Shown here: one piece after another, positions 38,223 to 49,467 of the stretch
Position numbering within the stretch: the stretch's first letter is position 1
Layout of the letters: every line of letters begins with the position of its first letter
Assembly: GCF_000282095.2 (NCBI RefSeq)
Contig: NZ_AKKC02000002.1
Location: 372,001 to 436,000 of the forward strand
Reading direction: 5' to 3'
Length of the DNA: 64,000 nucleotides
Origin: Rhizobium sp. CF080
GTDB taxonomy: Bacteria > Pseudomonadota > Alphaproteobacteria > Rhizobiales > Rhizobiaceae
Notes under the pieces: model-generated
The model's input: the letters and a program-made list of their open reading frames with translations, nothing else
Told to the model about the DNA's origin: nothing
The model's database searches: none
Translations under genes and position numbers: made by a program

Positions 38223-38319
38223 ATTTTGGGCTGAGACAAAAATGTTGCAGCCTTAACCATTAATACGAACGGTGAGCCGTTAACAAAAGTCACCGATTGA
38301 CTCTTTCTCCCGTCCGCCC

Positions 38320-38334
38320 TTAACCTTTCATTAG
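38320..38334 (+). promoter_or_regulatory. Possible CtrA site upstream of the BTLCP gene
   Basis: TTAA-CCTTTCA-TTAG matches the CtrA consensus TTAA-N7-TTAA at seven of eight defined positions, 20 bases before the start at 38354. The position overlaps where the promoter or leader should be. Weak evidence. Confidence 0.28.
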
Positions 38335-38353
38335 GATTTGAAGGGACGGGTCC

Positions 38354-38968
38354 ATGAAGATAGCCTTGCAGGCACGGCGTTTCGCCGTGATCCTAGTTAG
38401 CGTACTTGTACCAGTGAGTGCTGCAGTTCCGGCTCCAAGGCCAATGGCCGCGATGGTCACCGGCGCCGTTACCTCCCAGCCGATCGGCCATTACGAATTC
38501 TGCCAGAAATATGCGGCGGAATGTTCGATCAAGAGCCGGTCCGCTCCTTCCCCCAAGATCAGCGCAAAAGGCTGGGCCACCGTCCGTCAGATCAACCGGG
38601 CCGTGAATGCCCGCTACATCGCCAAGACCGACAAGGAAGTCTACGGCCGCGAAGAGGTCTGGAGCTATCCGAGCAATTTCGCCGATTGCGAAGACTATGC
38701 GCTTGAAAAGCGCAAGGAACTGGCAGCGCAAGGCTTTGCCCTTTCCGACCTCCTGATGACCGTCGTCCGCAAGCCGGACGGCGAAGGCCATGCGGTCCTG
38801 ACCTTGCGGACCTCCGATGGCGACTTCATCCTGGACAATCTCGATAACGAGGTGAGGCCCTGGTATGCGACGCCCTACACCTTCCTGAAGCGCCAGGCCT
38901 CGTTCAACACGGGCCGCTGGGTCACGATCGAAAACGGCCGCGACCTGCTGGTCGGCGCGTTAAAATAA
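38354..38968 (+). CDS. BTLCP family transglutaminase-like cysteine peptidase, exported
   Basis: A 204-residue protein of the bacterial transglutaminase-like cysteine proteinase (BTLCP, formerly DUF920) family. Residues 1-27 form a signal peptide. The catalytic Cys is in NFADCEDYALEKRKEL (about 111-126), and the His/Asp pair is in GHAVLTLRTSDGDFILDNLDN. In other bacteria this family (LapG) processes adhesins under c-di-GMP control; no lapA or lapD gene is in the window, so that role is not shown. It is monocistronic. Confidence 0.88.
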   Translation: MKIALQARRFAVILVSVLVPVSAAVPAPRPMAAMVTGAVTSQPIGHYEFCQKYAAECSIKSRSAPSPKISAKGWATVRQINRAVNARYIAKTDKEVYGREEVWSYPSNFADCEDYALEKRKELAAQGFALSDLLMTVVRKPDGEGHAVLTLRTSDGDFILDNLDNEVRPWYATPYTFLKRQASFNTGRWVTIENGRDLLVGALK

Positions 38969-39024
38969 CCCGCATCTTTAAGTATTGATTGACATTCGCC
39001 CGCAACCGTTGAGATTGCGGGCGA

Positions 39025-40689
39025 ATGTTTTTAGTATCGCCTAATCGGAAGACATTTCCTCAATGCGGCCAACCTGCTAGGAGGGAATCTCTGAAACCGG
39101 AGCGGGTTGTGCGTGACGAGGTGATAGCAGGTTTGCCCCGCACGGTCCGTGCGACGAGGCCCACCCTCCCGATCCTGCTGACCGGTGTATTCCTCGTTGT
39201 CCTGCTGTTGGTCGCCGGCCTTATCGTCCTTGAAAACTACCGGAATGCCTTGAAAGAAGGCGAAGCGCGCGCACTCTCGTCCGCGCATGTGGTCGCCGCC
39301 CACCTCGAGTGGATGATCGAGGCCAGCGACCAGGCCCTGCGGCGCATCGAAACCGAGGTGGCCAGCCGGCCGATCGACGCCTCGCCTGACCTTGCGGCCG
39401 ATCTGTCGCGGGCTGTCGGCCAACTGCCGGCCGGTTTTCAGTATTCGCTTCTGGATGGCACGGGCATCATGCGTTTTTCCAGCGCTGAGGGGAGTGGCGC
39501 CGGCAATGCATCCGACAATCACAGCGAACGCGCCTATTTCGGGAGGCTGAAGCAAGGCGAGGAGCTGACTTTCACCCGGCTGCTCGACAACGAACGTGCC
39601 GGCAAGCCATCCTTCACCATCGCACGGCGGATCGACCGAGACGGGATTTTCCGGGGCGTCGCCAGCATTACCATTCCGAACGAGAGCCTGAACAGTTTCT
39701 GGGCCTCGATGGGGCTCGGGCCGAACTCCACCATTTCGATCATCAGGGACGACGGCTGGCTGATGGCACGACGCCCGGCGGTAACGCGCCCGATCGATCT
39801 CAGCACGACCGAATGGTACCCGATGACCCGTGATAGCCTTTCCGGCTTCTATCACAATCCGGTCTCGCAGATCGACGGTTATGCCCGCATCGTCGCCTTC
39901 TGGAAGGTTTCCGGATGGCCGCTCATCGCCCTTGCGGCAATCGAACGGCAGGAAGTTCTCGACCAGTTCTGGCGCAATCTCCTGTCGGACGCGCTGATCA
40001 TGCTGCCGTTGATGGCGCTGCTGGTCGTCGGTGCCTTCTGGATCAATCGCCTTCTCTATCGCACCGCCGCACGCAACGAGGATCTGGAGCAGGCGGTGGA
40101 GCGCAACCGTTTCCTGCTGCGGGAGATCCATCACCGGGTGAAGAACAATCTCCAGGCGGTGCTGGCGCTCGTGCGACTGCAGGCGCTGCCGGTCGAAGCG
40201 CGCGACGACATGGCGAGGCGCATCGCCGCGATGATCGCCGTGCACGAGCAGATCTACCAGAACGACCAGTTCGAACAGGTCGAGGTGGCGCCCTATGCGA
40301 CCAAGCTGATCAACGATATCGCCTCGGGCTATGAGACGCCTGTCGTGCTCGACCTCAAGCTGCAGGCGCTCACCGTCGACCGCGAACAGGCTCTGCCGCT
40401 TGGCATGATCATCAACGAGGTCGTTTCCAACTCCTTCAAATATGCCTTTGCCGGCCGCCAGAGCGGCAGGCTTTCCGTCGAACTTCGTGAAGACGGCGAC
40501 AATCTGAGCCTCGTCATCCGCGACGACGGGCCGGGCATCGAGGCCTTCAGCCGGGTCGGTGGCATGGGCAGCAAACTGATCGCCAATTTCGTCAAGCAGC
40601 TCGGCGGGCAGTTCACCACCCGCAACGACGGTGGCGCCGTGTTTTCGCTCGAGGTACCGAGGGTACGGGCGCCGCAGGCGGCGGCTTGA
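39025..40689 (+). CDS. Membrane sensor histidine kinase, HisKA_2/HWE type with periplasmic Cache-like domain
   Basis: A 554-residue two-component sensor kinase. Transmembrane helix 1 is at about 47-70, a large periplasmic domain follows (about 75-318) with Cache-like strands (FQYSLLDGTGIMRFSSAEG, ISIIRDDGWLMARRP), then helix 2 (about 320-342). The dimerisation box REIHHRVKNNLQAVLALVRL holds H369, and the HATPase domain has INEVVSNSFKYAF and DDGPGIE. HisKA_2 kinases act in general stress and light responses in this class. No response regulator is adjacent. An alternative GTG start at 39109 would shorten the N-terminus by 28 residues. Confidence 0.9.
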   Translation: MFLVSPNRKTFPQCGQPARRESLKPERVVRDEVIAGLPRTVRATRPTLPILLTGVFLVVLLLVAGLIVLENYRNALKEGEARALSSAHVVAAHLEWMIEASDQALRRIETEVASRPIDASPDLAADLSRAVGQLPAGFQYSLLDGTGIMRFSSAEGSGAGNASDNHSERAYFGRLKQGEELTFTRLLDNERAGKPSFTIARRIDRDGIFRGVASITIPNESLNSFWASMGLGPNSTISIIRDDGWLMARRPAVTRPIDLSTTEWYPMTRDSLSGFYHNPVSQIDGYARIVAFWKVSGWPLIALAAIERQEVLDQFWRNLLSDALIMLPLMALLVVGAFWINRLLYRTAARNEDLEQAVERNRFLLREIHHRVKNNLQAVLALVRLQALPVEARDDMARRIAAMIAVHEQIYQNDQFEQVEVAPYATKLINDIASGYETPVVLDLKLQALTVDREQALPLGMIINEVVSNSFKYAFAGRQSGRLSVELREDGDNLSLVIRDDGPGIEAFSRVGGMGSKLIANFVKQLGGQFTTRNDGGAVFSLEVPRVRAPQAAA

Positions 40690-40844
40690 GGACGGCTCCG
40701 GGAGTCTTACCAGCAGACTTTTGCCCGCTCGATTGAGCTCAGGGAGTTGGACGCGCCTTATCCCGGTCCTTCGCTTTGGCTGAGTGTGTTCGAAGCTGCA
40801 ATCGATTCACTGGATCGATTGCTCGGGCTTTGTCCGACCGCTTC

Positions 40845-41828
40845 TCACCCATTCCCAATCAGAATACCTGCGGCCAGGACCAGCGAACCGCCGAGCACCA
40901 CCTGGACGACGGCCCGGAGAAACGGCGTTTCCATGTAGCGGTTCTGGATGAAGGCGATCGCCCAGAGTTCGAAGAAGACGATGATCGCGGCGACGATGGT
41001 CGCGGTCCAGAAATCCGGAATCAGATAGGGCAGCGTGTGGCCGAGGCCGCCAAGCGCCGTCATGATGCCGGAGGCCAGTCCGCGTTTGACCGGCGAACCG
41101 CGGCCGGAAATCTTGCCGTCGTCATGTGCGGCTTCGGTAAAGCCCATGGAAATGCCGGCACCGACCGAAGCCGAAAGGCCGATCAGGAAAGTCGACCACG
41201 TGTCGCCCGTCGCAAAGGCCGCCGCAAAGATCGGCGCCAATGTCGAAACCGAACCGTCCATCAGCCCGGCCAGGCCCGGCTGTACGTAAGTGAGGATGAA
41301 CTGGCGGCGGGCGGTCTCATCCTCTTCGGTCTTCACATCGCCCGCCACATGCTTGTCGCCGAGCATGCGGGCGATATCCTCGTGCCCCTGTTCGGCGATC
41401 GCCAGATCGCCCAGCAATTGCCGCGTCGAGGCGTCGGAGACCTGCTTTGCCGCTTCGGTATAAAACCGGAAAGCCTGACTCTCCATGGCTTCCGCCTGTT
41501 CCCGGATATTGTCGAGCGGCAGGTTGCGGGTCAGCCAGTCCGGCTTGCGTTCGTAGAAACCGCGCACATGCTCTCGGCGGATCAGCGGGATGCGCTCGCC
41601 GAAGCGGGAGCGGAACATCTCGATCAGCATGTTCTTGTGGGTCTGCTCGACCTCCGCCATGTCCTCGAACACCTTGGCGGATGCCGGAAACTGGTCCTTG
41701 AGATTGTCCGCATAAGCGAGATAAATCCGCGCATCCTCCTCTTCCGAAGCGATGGCGAGCGCCAGGATTTCCTTCTCGTTGAGGGAGGCGAAGGGGCGCT
41801 TGGAACTGGAGAGAAGGCGGGCGAGCAT
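40845..41828 (-). CDS. mbfA: Membrane-bound ferritin MbfA (erythrin-VIT1 iron exporter)
   Basis: A 327-residue fusion of an N-terminal ferritin-like domain (about 15-160) and a C-terminal VIT1-like membrane domain (about 170-327) with five hydrophobic segments. Iron-binding glutamates appear in ASEEEDARIYLAYADNLKD, EDMAEVEQTHKNML and IAEQGHEDIARML. In Agrobacterium and Bradyrhizobium MbfA exports iron and protects from iron and peroxide stress, repressed by Irr at low iron. A perfect Irr box lies 12 bases upstream of the ATG, which agrees with that control. Confidence 0.95.
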   Translation of the reverse strand: MLARLLSSSKRPFASLNEKEILALAIASEEEDARIYLAYADNLKDQFPASAKVFEDMAEVEQTHKNMLIEMFRSRFGERIPLIRREHVRGFYERKPDWLTRNLPLDNIREQAEAMESQAFRFYTEAAKQVSDASTRQLLGDLAIAEQGHEDIARMLGDKHVAGDVKTEEDETARRQFILTYVQPGLAGLMDGSVSTLAPIFAAAFATGDTWSTFLIGLSASVGAGISMGFTEAAHDDGKISGRGSPVKRGLASGIMTALGGLGHTLPYLIPDFWTATIVAAIIVFFELWAIAFIQNRYMETPFLRAVVQVVLGGSLVLAAGILIGNG

Positions 41829-41840
41829 GGAAACCTCTTA

Positions 41841-41855
41841 TTAGAATAATTCTAA
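41841..41855. promoter_or_regulatory. Irr box (iron control element) of mbfA
   Basis: TTAGAATAATTCTAA, a perfect 6-3-6 palindrome matching the core of the rhizobial Irr box TTTAGAA-N3-TTCTAAA. It lies directly before mbfA, where Irr would block transcription when iron is scarce. Confidence 0.85.
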
Positions 41856-41964
41856 ACTAAAGCCTCACTCGAAAACTTCAAGGGATTTCTGCCCTCCGCC
41901 CAATCGAAAGGTACCGAGGAAACAAAACGCAATATCCGGAAAGCTTTGCTGCGGCGCAGCGTAA

Positions 41965-43173
<1,209 letters not shown>

Positions 43174-43193
43174 TCAGCGTCCGTTCGTTTCAT

Positions 43194-43226
43194 CAAAAGC
43201 CCGGAGCATCGCTTCGGGCTTTTTTG
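43194..43226 (+). terminator. Terminator of TRAP binding protein copy 1
   Basis: AGCCCGGAGC (43198-43207) and GCTTCGGGCT (43211-43220) pair with one mismatch around a 3-base loop, followed by T residues and preceded by A residues, so it can work in both directions for the convergent AraC gene as well. Confidence 0.85.
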
Positions 43227-43230
43227 TCTA

Positions 43231-44136
43231 TCAGCCCTCGACCAGCTCGATATCGCCAGCCATCCTGTCGCGAAGGCGTCCGACATCGCGGGCCGGCGAG
43301 GCGCCGAACTGGCGGGAGTATTCGCGGTTGAACTGGGTGACGCTTTCGTAGCCGACCGAAAAGGCGACCCGCGCCGTATCGCCCGCTTCCGCCAGCAGCC
43401 GGCGGCGAGCTTCGTGCAGGCGGATGCTCTTCTGGTACTGGATTGGGCTCATGGCGGTCACTTCCTTGAAGTGGCGGTGAAAGACCGAGGCGCTCATGCC
43501 CGCGAGCCGCGCCAATTCGTCGACCCTGAGCGGCGCATCGAAATGCGTGCGGATATGGCCGATCGTCCTGCGGATATGGCCAAGCCGGCTTTCCGGCCGC
43601 GCCAATTGGCGGATCGCAGCGCCCTGTGGCCCCTGCAACAGCCGGTAGAGGATTTCCCGTTCGATCAGCGGACCGAGCACACGAACATCCTGCGGCCGTT
43701 CGGTCAGCCGGGCAAAACGTAGGAAGGCATCCGCCAATTCCGGCGTTACGGGGCTCACCCCGAAACATGCACCGCTGCACACAATGGCGTCATCCGGCAT
43801 GTCGATCAGGATTTCGGCGATCGCCGCCATGTCGAGGGTCAGGCTGAGGGCGAGATAGGGCTGTTCCGGGCTTGCATCGACAATCTGCCCGGAGGCCGGC
43901 ACCTCGACGGACGAGACGAAATAGCTCGCACTATCGTAATGCATCGCCTGGTCGCCGATCACCACGCATTTCGATCCCTGCAGCACGAGGCAAAGCATCG
44001 GCTCGTAGACGCTCGGCAGCATGCTGGTCGGGTTCGTGCCCTTCATGATCACAAGACGCGGCACCAGCGTTTCGGTGCGGCGGCCGACAGCGCGTCGCGA
44101 GACCAGATCGCGGATTTCATCCATGGGCTTCGTCAT
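43231..44136 (-). CDS. AraC-family transcriptional regulator
   Basis: A 301-residue regulator. The N-terminal AraC_N cupin-like domain (about 20-170) is followed by two helix-turn-helix motifs in the C-terminal 100 residues: RVDELARLAGMSASVFHRHFKEVTAMSPIQYQKSIRLHEA and DTARVAFSVGYESVTQFNREYSRQFG. It is divergent from the SDR gene 155 bases away, a layout in which the regulator usually controls its neighbour in response to a substrate. The start at 44136 gives the normal family length. Confidence 0.92.
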   Translation of the reverse strand: MTKPMDEIRDLVSRRAVGRRTETLVPRLVIMKGTNPTSMLPSVYEPMLCLVLQGSKCVVIGDQAMHYDSASYFVSSVEVPASGQIVDASPEQPYLALSLTLDMAAIAEILIDMPDDAIVCSGACFGVSPVTPELADAFLRFARLTERPQDVRVLGPLIEREILYRLLQGPQGAAIRQLARPESRLGHIRRTIGHIRTHFDAPLRVDELARLAGMSASVFHRHFKEVTAMSPIQYQKSIRLHEARRRLLAEAGDTARVAFSVGYESVTQFNREYSRQFGASPARDVGRLRDRMAGDIELVEG

Positions 44137-44291
44137 ACCCCTGAGATGCCGATTGGCTGGCGCGGGCGCAAGAGCCCCCACGCATGTGGAAGCCTCGGTC
44201 GGGAGGATTAGGCAAGAAATCGGCAGTTCTTGGCTCACGCCCGGTGGTCGCCCGCTGCCATCTGTGGCCAGCAACTACAGGAGTTTTGCAC

Positions 44292-45020
44292 ATGACCAAA
44301 CAGAAGACAGCACTCGTCACCGGCGCCAACAGAAGTATCGGCTTCGAGATCGCAAGACGGCTCGCCGCCGAGGGATATCGCGTCTGGCTCGGCAGCCGCG
44401 ATGTCGGTCGCGGCGAAGAAGCTGCGCAGAAACTGCGGGACCAGGGGCTCGACGCGCATGTCCTGCAGCTCGATGTCACCAGCGACGAAAGCGTCGTCTC
44501 GGCTATCGCGGAACTCAGCCGACAGACCGACCATCTCGATGCGCTCATCAACAATGCCGGCATCGCCGACAGCTTTACGCACCAGCCCTTCGATGAGCCG
44601 ATCACAGTGGTAAAAGCCGTCTACGAGGTGAATACGTTCGGCCCGATCCGCCTCACCCAGGCTGCACTGCCCCTGCTCAAGGCATCCGGCGCGGGACGTG
44701 TCGTCATGCTGAGCAGCGAACTCGGTTCGCTCCAGGCTCTGCTCGACCCACAGAACCAGTTCTACGGCATCAATGCGCTCGGCTACAATTCATCCAAGAC
44801 GGCGCTCAATGCCGTGACCGTATCGCTCGCCAAGGCGGCAGAGCCCTTCGGCATCAAGGTCAATGCCGCCGATCCGGGTTATACGAAGACCGACATGAAC
44901 GGCCATTCGGGCTATCGCACCGTCGAACAGGCGGCGGAAGCGCCGGTGCGGCTGGCCATGCTCGGGCCGGACGGTCCGACGGCGGGCTATTTCTTCGACG
45001 ACCAGACACTTCCCTGGTAA
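44292..45020 (+). CDS. Short-chain dehydrogenase/reductase
   Basis: A 242-residue SDR enzyme. The nucleotide-binding TGANRSIGFEIA lies at about 10-21, NNAG at about 86, and the catalytic YNSSK near 160 with an upstream SSE (Ser) in VVMLSSELGS. Such enzymes oxidise alcohols or reduce ketones with NAD(P). It is probably controlled by the divergent AraC protein. ATG at 44292 is preceded by AGGAGTTTTGCAC. Confidence 0.92.
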   Translation: MTKQKTALVTGANRSIGFEIARRLAAEGYRVWLGSRDVGRGEEAAQKLRDQGLDAHVLQLDVTSDESVVSAIAELSRQTDHLDALINNAGIADSFTHQPFDEPITVVKAVYEVNTFGPIRLTQAALPLLKASGAGRVVMLSSELGSLQALLDPQNQFYGINALGYNSSKTALNAVTVSLAKAAEPFGIKVNAADPGYTKTDMNGHSGYRTVEQAAEAPVRLAMLGPDGPTAGYFFDDQTLPW

Positions 45021-45081
45021 ATGCCGCGACCCGGCCGGCCCGACGTTGGGCCGGCCACCAGTGCGAGTTTTTGGAATTTCC

Positions 45082-46272
<1,191 letters not shown>

Positions 46273-46294
46273 CCGCCGTGTCGCGATGATGTGC

Positions 46295-46330
46295 CAAAAG
46301 CCCGGAGCGACCCTTCGGGCTTTTTGTTTT
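46295..46330 (+). terminator. Terminator of TRAP binding protein copy 2
   Basis: AAAAGCCCG (46296-46304) pairs with CGGGCTTTTT (46316-46325), followed by GTTTT. It is similar in sequence to the terminator of copy 1. Confidence 0.85.
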
Positions 46331-46489
46331 GAAAGCCTATTTGCGGATGCCTCGGCAGCGGCTACGAACCGTCTTCCTGGGCAGCGGGGACGGTTGCGCT
46401 TTTCAATAAAGCATCGTAAAATCATATCGTTGAATGAGAAAATCGGCACCGCCGACAAGCCCCCGCGAAATTAAATCGCTGCGGGAGCA

Positions 46490-46517
46490 TTGATTATCAA
46501 CGGATAAAGCTTATATT
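46490..46517 (+). promoter_or_regulatory. Cold-shock gene promoter
   Basis: TTGATT (46490-46495), 16-base spacer, TATATT (46512-46517). Transcription would begin near 46524, giving a leader of about 120 bases, as in other cold-shock genes. Confidence 0.5.
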
Positions 46518-46643
46518 GATGTAATCGAAAATTGCTTGCGACCTTTGTTCCCGGGCCTGGTGCTCAGTCAGATTTCCTATCAAATATCGATTAAAGCGGG
46601 CGAAATACTGTCCGCAGTCTCTGGCGATTGAAAGGAAATCGTT

Positions 46644-46853
46644 ATGAATACTGGCACCGTGAAGTGGTTCAATAGCACCAAGGGCTTCGGCTTCATTCAG
46701 CCTGATGACGGCGCAACGGACGTTTTCGTTCACGTTTCGGCTGTCGAACGCGCCGGCATGTCTTCCCTGACGGAAGGTCAGAAGATTTCCTACGAGATCG
46801 TTCGCGACCGCAAGTCCGGCAAGAGCTCGGCCGACAACCTTCGGGCCGCATAA
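46644..46853 (+). CDS. Cold-shock domain protein (CspA family)
   Basis: A 69-residue cold-shock protein, an RNA chaperone. Both RNA-binding motifs are intact: KGFGFI (about 13-18) and VFVHVS (about 27-32), within [17 protein letters not shown]. The start follows AAGGAAATCG. The gene is preceded by a long leader and followed by a terminator at 46917. Several cold-shock paralogues are usual in rhizobia, so the exact name is not assigned. Confidence 0.95.
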   Translation: MNTGTVKWFNSTKGFGFIQPDDGATDVFVHVSAVERAGMSSLTEGQKISYEIVRDRKSGKSSADNLRAA

Positions 46854-46916
46854 GGATGTCATTCGCCTCTGCTGACCACGGATGTACTGGCAGCGACGGC
46901 TTGAATGACGGGAAGA

Positions 46917-46948
46917 GGTCGGGGTAACGCCCGGCCTTTTTGTTTTGC
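46917..46948 (+). terminator. Terminator of the cold-shock gene
   Basis: GGTCGGG (46917-46923) pairs with CCCGGCC (46930-46936) including one wobble pair, followed by TTTTTGTTTT. Confidence 0.8.
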
Positions 46949-46979
46949 TCCGGCTTTCGGCTGGTCCAAGGAGAACACG

Positions 46980-47267
46980 ATGAGCGCAAATGTCTATGCC
47001 ATAGGCGATAACATCGTCCTCAAGGCAGGCCTGACCCGGACCGCCACTGGCGACCGGACATGCCGCGTCGTGGGCCTTCTGCCGGCGGCCGACCGGGGTG
47101 AAAATCAGTATCGCGTACGCTTCGGCAGCGAAAATTTCGAGCGCCGGATCGTCGAAAGTGATATCGACACCTTGGAGACGGCATCGTCCGCCAAGAAGGA
47201 CGATGTTTCCGCCGACGACGCAGGCGGGCCCTGGCTGAAAGCGTCCAGCATCCGTATTGGTAAGTAA
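46980..47267 (+). CDS. Small hypothetical protein between csp and rpsU
   Basis: A 95-residue protein, [20 protein letters not shown] at the start, preceded by AAGGAG. No signal peptide or membrane segment. The N-terminal half has alternating strands with a [23 protein letters not shown] block that looks like a small beta-barrel, and the C-terminal part is acidic. No family was recognised. Its position after a csp terminator and before rpsU suggests a translation- or cold-related role, but this is context only. Confidence 0.65.
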   Translation: MSANVYAIGDNIVLKAGLTRTATGDRTCRVVGLLPAADRGENQYRVRFGSENFERRIVESDIDTLETASSAKKDDVSADDAGGPWLKASSIRIGK

Positions 47268-47316
47268 TCAACCCTTTGATCGAAAGCGGGATCTGCCCGC
47301 AGTGGAAGGATATAGT

Positions 47317-47559
47317 TTGCAGGTTCTAGTCCGAGACAACAACGTCGAGCAGGCACTTCGGGTGCTGAAGAAGAAGATGCAGCGCGAAGGCGTCTTCCGT
47401 GAGATGAAGGCGCGCAGCGCCTATGAGAAGCCCTCCGAAAAGCGGGTGCGCGAAAAGGCCGAAGCCGTGCGGCGTTACCGCAAGCTGGCCCGCAAGAAGA
47501 TGCAGCGCGAAGGCCTCCTGCCGGCGCCCAAGAAAGTCGTCCGCCCGGCGCGCGCATAA
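47317..47559 (+). CDS. rpsU: 30S ribosomal protein S21 (TTG start)
   Basis: An 80-residue S21. The typical start [20 protein letters not shown] follows a TTG codon at 47317, preceded by GGAAGGA seven bases upstream. A longer reading exists from GTG/ATG codons upstream, but S21 never has that extension and the region lacks a good ribosome site. The basic tail ([19 protein letters not shown]) is normal for rhizobia. The S21 gene is commonly next to a cold-shock gene in this group. Confidence 0.92.
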   Translation: MQVLVRDNNVEQALRVLKKKMQREGVFREMKARSAYEKPSEKRVREKAEAVRRYRKLARKKMQREGLLPAPKKVVRPARA

Positions 47560-47600
47560 CCTGTTGACCGCACGGACATCCCATCAGGAAGGAGGATATT

Positions 47601-47822
47601 ATGGCCGCGACCAAGGACGAATTCTTCAATCCCACCAAGCTTTCCGCGCGTGACAAGGCTGCTGCGACAGATCACACCGCGCGCTCCATCATTTCGGCGG
47701 AAGCGACCCAGCGGGAAAAGAAGACCGAGAAATTGAAGCAGCTTCGCCTTGAACGCGAGGCTGCGGAGCCAGCACCGGCTCCGGCTCGAGCCAAGGGCCG
47801 CAAGGCCCCGGCCGATCACTGA
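47601..47822 (+). CDS. Small hydrophilic protein downstream of rpsU
   Basis: A 73-residue charged protein, MAATKDEFFNPTKLSARDKA at the start, with an alanine/proline/arginine-rich tail (PAPAPARAKGRKAPADH). GAAGGAGG upstream is a strong ribosome site. No known domain. It lies 41 bases after rpsU and ends at a strong terminator, so it belongs to the same transcript. Similar short proteins next to rpsU are conserved in rhizobia as hypothetical proteins. Confidence 0.7.
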   Translation: MAATKDEFFNPTKLSARDKAAATDHTARSIISAEATQREKKTEKLKQLRLEREAAEPAPAPARAKGRKAPADH

Positions 47823-47827
47823 ATTTC

Positions 47828-47855
47828 AAAAAGCCCGGAACTTTCCGGGCTTTTT
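47828..47855. terminator. Bidirectional terminator
   Basis: AAAAAGCCCGGAA (47828-47840) pairs with TTCCGGGCTTTTT (47843-47855) with a short loop; A and T runs on both sides let it serve the rpsU unit and the convergent MFS gene. Confidence 0.9.
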
Positions 47856-47883
47856 GCTGTGTGGCTCACAGTCCGGGAGCTGT

Positions 47884-49098
47884 TCAGGCCGCCTGAAGCT
47901 GCGCCGGCTGGCGCGGCAGCGGTGGAAAGGCGAGAGCGATCGCCACGGCCCCGAGGCCGACCAGCGCCGAGCCGAAGAACAGCCAGTCATAATTGGCGAA
48001 GTGGTCGAAGGCCCAGCCGCCGGCCAGAGGCCCGAAGGCCATGCCGATGCTCGACAGCATGGTCGCGGCGCCGAATACGGTGCCCATGATCTTCGGCCCG
48101 AAATAGTCCCGAGCGAGCACCGCATAAAGCGGCATCACGCCGCCATAGGTGCCGCCGAAGATCACTGCCAGCATGTAGAACTGGCTGAGATCGCTGGCCA
48201 TCGTGTAGGCCGCAATGACCGCCGCCTGGATCATCAGCCCGCCGATCAGCACCGGCTTGACGCCCAGCCTGTCGGCCAGAAGCCCAAACAGAATGCGGCC
48301 GCCCAGACCCGCCGCCCCCTCGACGCTGTAGATGCTGACGGCCGACATCGGCGCCATGCCGCAGAACATCGCGTAGCTCACCATGTGGAAGATCGGTCCG
48401 GAATGGGCCGCGCAGCAGGCGAAGAAGGTAAACCCGAGCACCAGGAACTGCGGCGAGCGGAACACCCGCGACAGCGGCATGCCGGCACCTTCGGCCTGAG
48501 GTTCAGACGCCATGCCGCCCGCGGCCGCCACGGCCGGAGGATTGCGCACCAGGAAAGCCGTCGGCAGAAGCAGGATCCAGGCGCCGATGCCGATGAAGAG
48601 CATCGCCACGCGCCAGTCGTCATAGGCGGTGATCAGCCAGCGCGCGAACGGCGAAATGGTCATCGGCGCCATGCCCATGCCGGCGGATACCAGGGAGACC
48701 GCGAGGCTGCGGTGCTCATCGAACCAGGACATGGTGACGGTGATCATCGGCGCGAAGAAAGCGCTCGCGGCAAGCCCGATCAGACAGCCATAGATCAGCT
48801 GGAAGGCAAGGAGGCTCTGCGCCTGACTGGCAAGCACTAACGCCAAGCCGAGAAGTGCGGCCCCGATCAGCACGACGATGCGCGCTCCGAAACGATCGCT
48901 CAACGTGCCCCACATGAAGCCGCCGAGGCCCATCACCACGAAATTGAGCGTCATGGCGCTCGAAATGCCCGCATGGGACCAACCGGTCGCCTTGGCGATC
49001 GGCTCCAGAAAGATGGCCAGCGAGAACATCGTGCCGACGGCGACACAGCCCATCAGGGCGCCGGCCGCGACAATGACCCAACGATAATTGCTACTCAT
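47884..49098 (-). CDS. MFS transporter
   Basis: A 404-residue member of the major facilitator superfamily with 12 predicted transmembrane helices. The motif GGFMWGTLSDRFGARIVVLIG (about 58-78) is MFS motif A between helices 2 and 3. The pattern resembles the monocarboxylate/oxalate (OFA-like) group, but the substrate is not deduced. The start at 49098 gives the expected short N-terminus before helix 1; it follows AGTAGAC. Confidence 0.88.
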   Translation of the reverse strand: MSSNYRWVIVAAGALMGCVAVGTMFSLAIFLEPIAKATGWSHAGISSAMTLNFVVMGLGGFMWGTLSDRFGARIVVLIGAALLGLALVLASQAQSLLAFQLIYGCLIGLAASAFFAPMITVTMSWFDEHRSLAVSLVSAGMGMAPMTISPFARWLITAYDDWRVAMLFIGIGAWILLLPTAFLVRNPPAVAAAGGMASEPQAEGAGMPLSRVFRSPQFLVLGFTFFACCAAHSGPIFHMVSYAMFCGMAPMSAVSIYSVEGAAGLGGRILFGLLADRLGVKPVLIGGLMIQAAVIAAYTMASDLSQFYMLAVIFGGTYGGVMPLYAVLARDYFGPKIMGTVFGAATMLSSIGMAFGPLAGGWAFDHFANYDWLFFGSALVGLGAVAIALAFPPLPRQPAQLQAA

Positions 49099-49244
49099 GT
49101 CTACTCCCCATATGTCACAGGTTCCGAGATCCGGACGGATTGCGCGACATCGCAATGCCATCCTTGAACCCAGGACGTGTGAGGCCCCTCCCTGCCGACA
49201 CACCAACCGATTTTTTCGCAACCGGATTTTTGGGATCATATAAC

Positions 49245-49271
49245 AAAAAGCCCCGCACGCGGCGGGGCTTT
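49245..49271. terminator. Terminator between the small 56-residue gene and the MFS gene
   Basis: AAAAGCCCCGC (about 49246-49256) pairs with GGCGGGGCTTT (49261-49271). On the minus strand it is followed by TTTTTGTTAT. Confidence 0.85.
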
Positions 49272-49296
49272 CCAAAGCTCGTATCGTGGTGACGTT

Positions 49297-49467
49297 CTAG
49301 CTGCTGCCGGCATTCGGACGGTTCTTGCCGACATTGGTGTTCGTCGATGCCGTCTTGCCGTCGGGGTTCTGGCCATAATAGGTGCCGCCGAGGTGGCCAC
49401 CGGAACTGGTGTTCTCGACCTGGCGTTTGGCGCGTTTCACGGCCTGTTCTACGTCACTCTTGCTCAT
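49297..49467 (-). CDS. Small hypothetical protein
   Basis: A 56-residue protein, MSKSDVEQAVKRAKRQVENT at the start and glycine/asparagine rich after that (SSGGHLGGTYYGQNPDGKT). The start follows GGAGGCAGAC. It has no signal peptide or membrane segment. Similar short proteins occur widely in rhizobia as conserved hypotheticals. It ends before a strong terminator. Confidence 0.65.
   Translation of the reverse strand: MSKSDVEQAVKRAKRQVENTSSGGHLGGTYYGQNPDGKTASTNTNVGKNRPNAGSS

Larger units (their letters stand above)
46273..46643. other. Intergenic region before the cold-shock gene
   Basis: About 370 bases with no supported gene. It holds the terminator at 46295-46330, and the promoter at 46490-46517 with a leader of roughly 120 bases before the cold-shock ATG, the usual length for regulated csp mRNAs. 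Confidence 0.6.
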
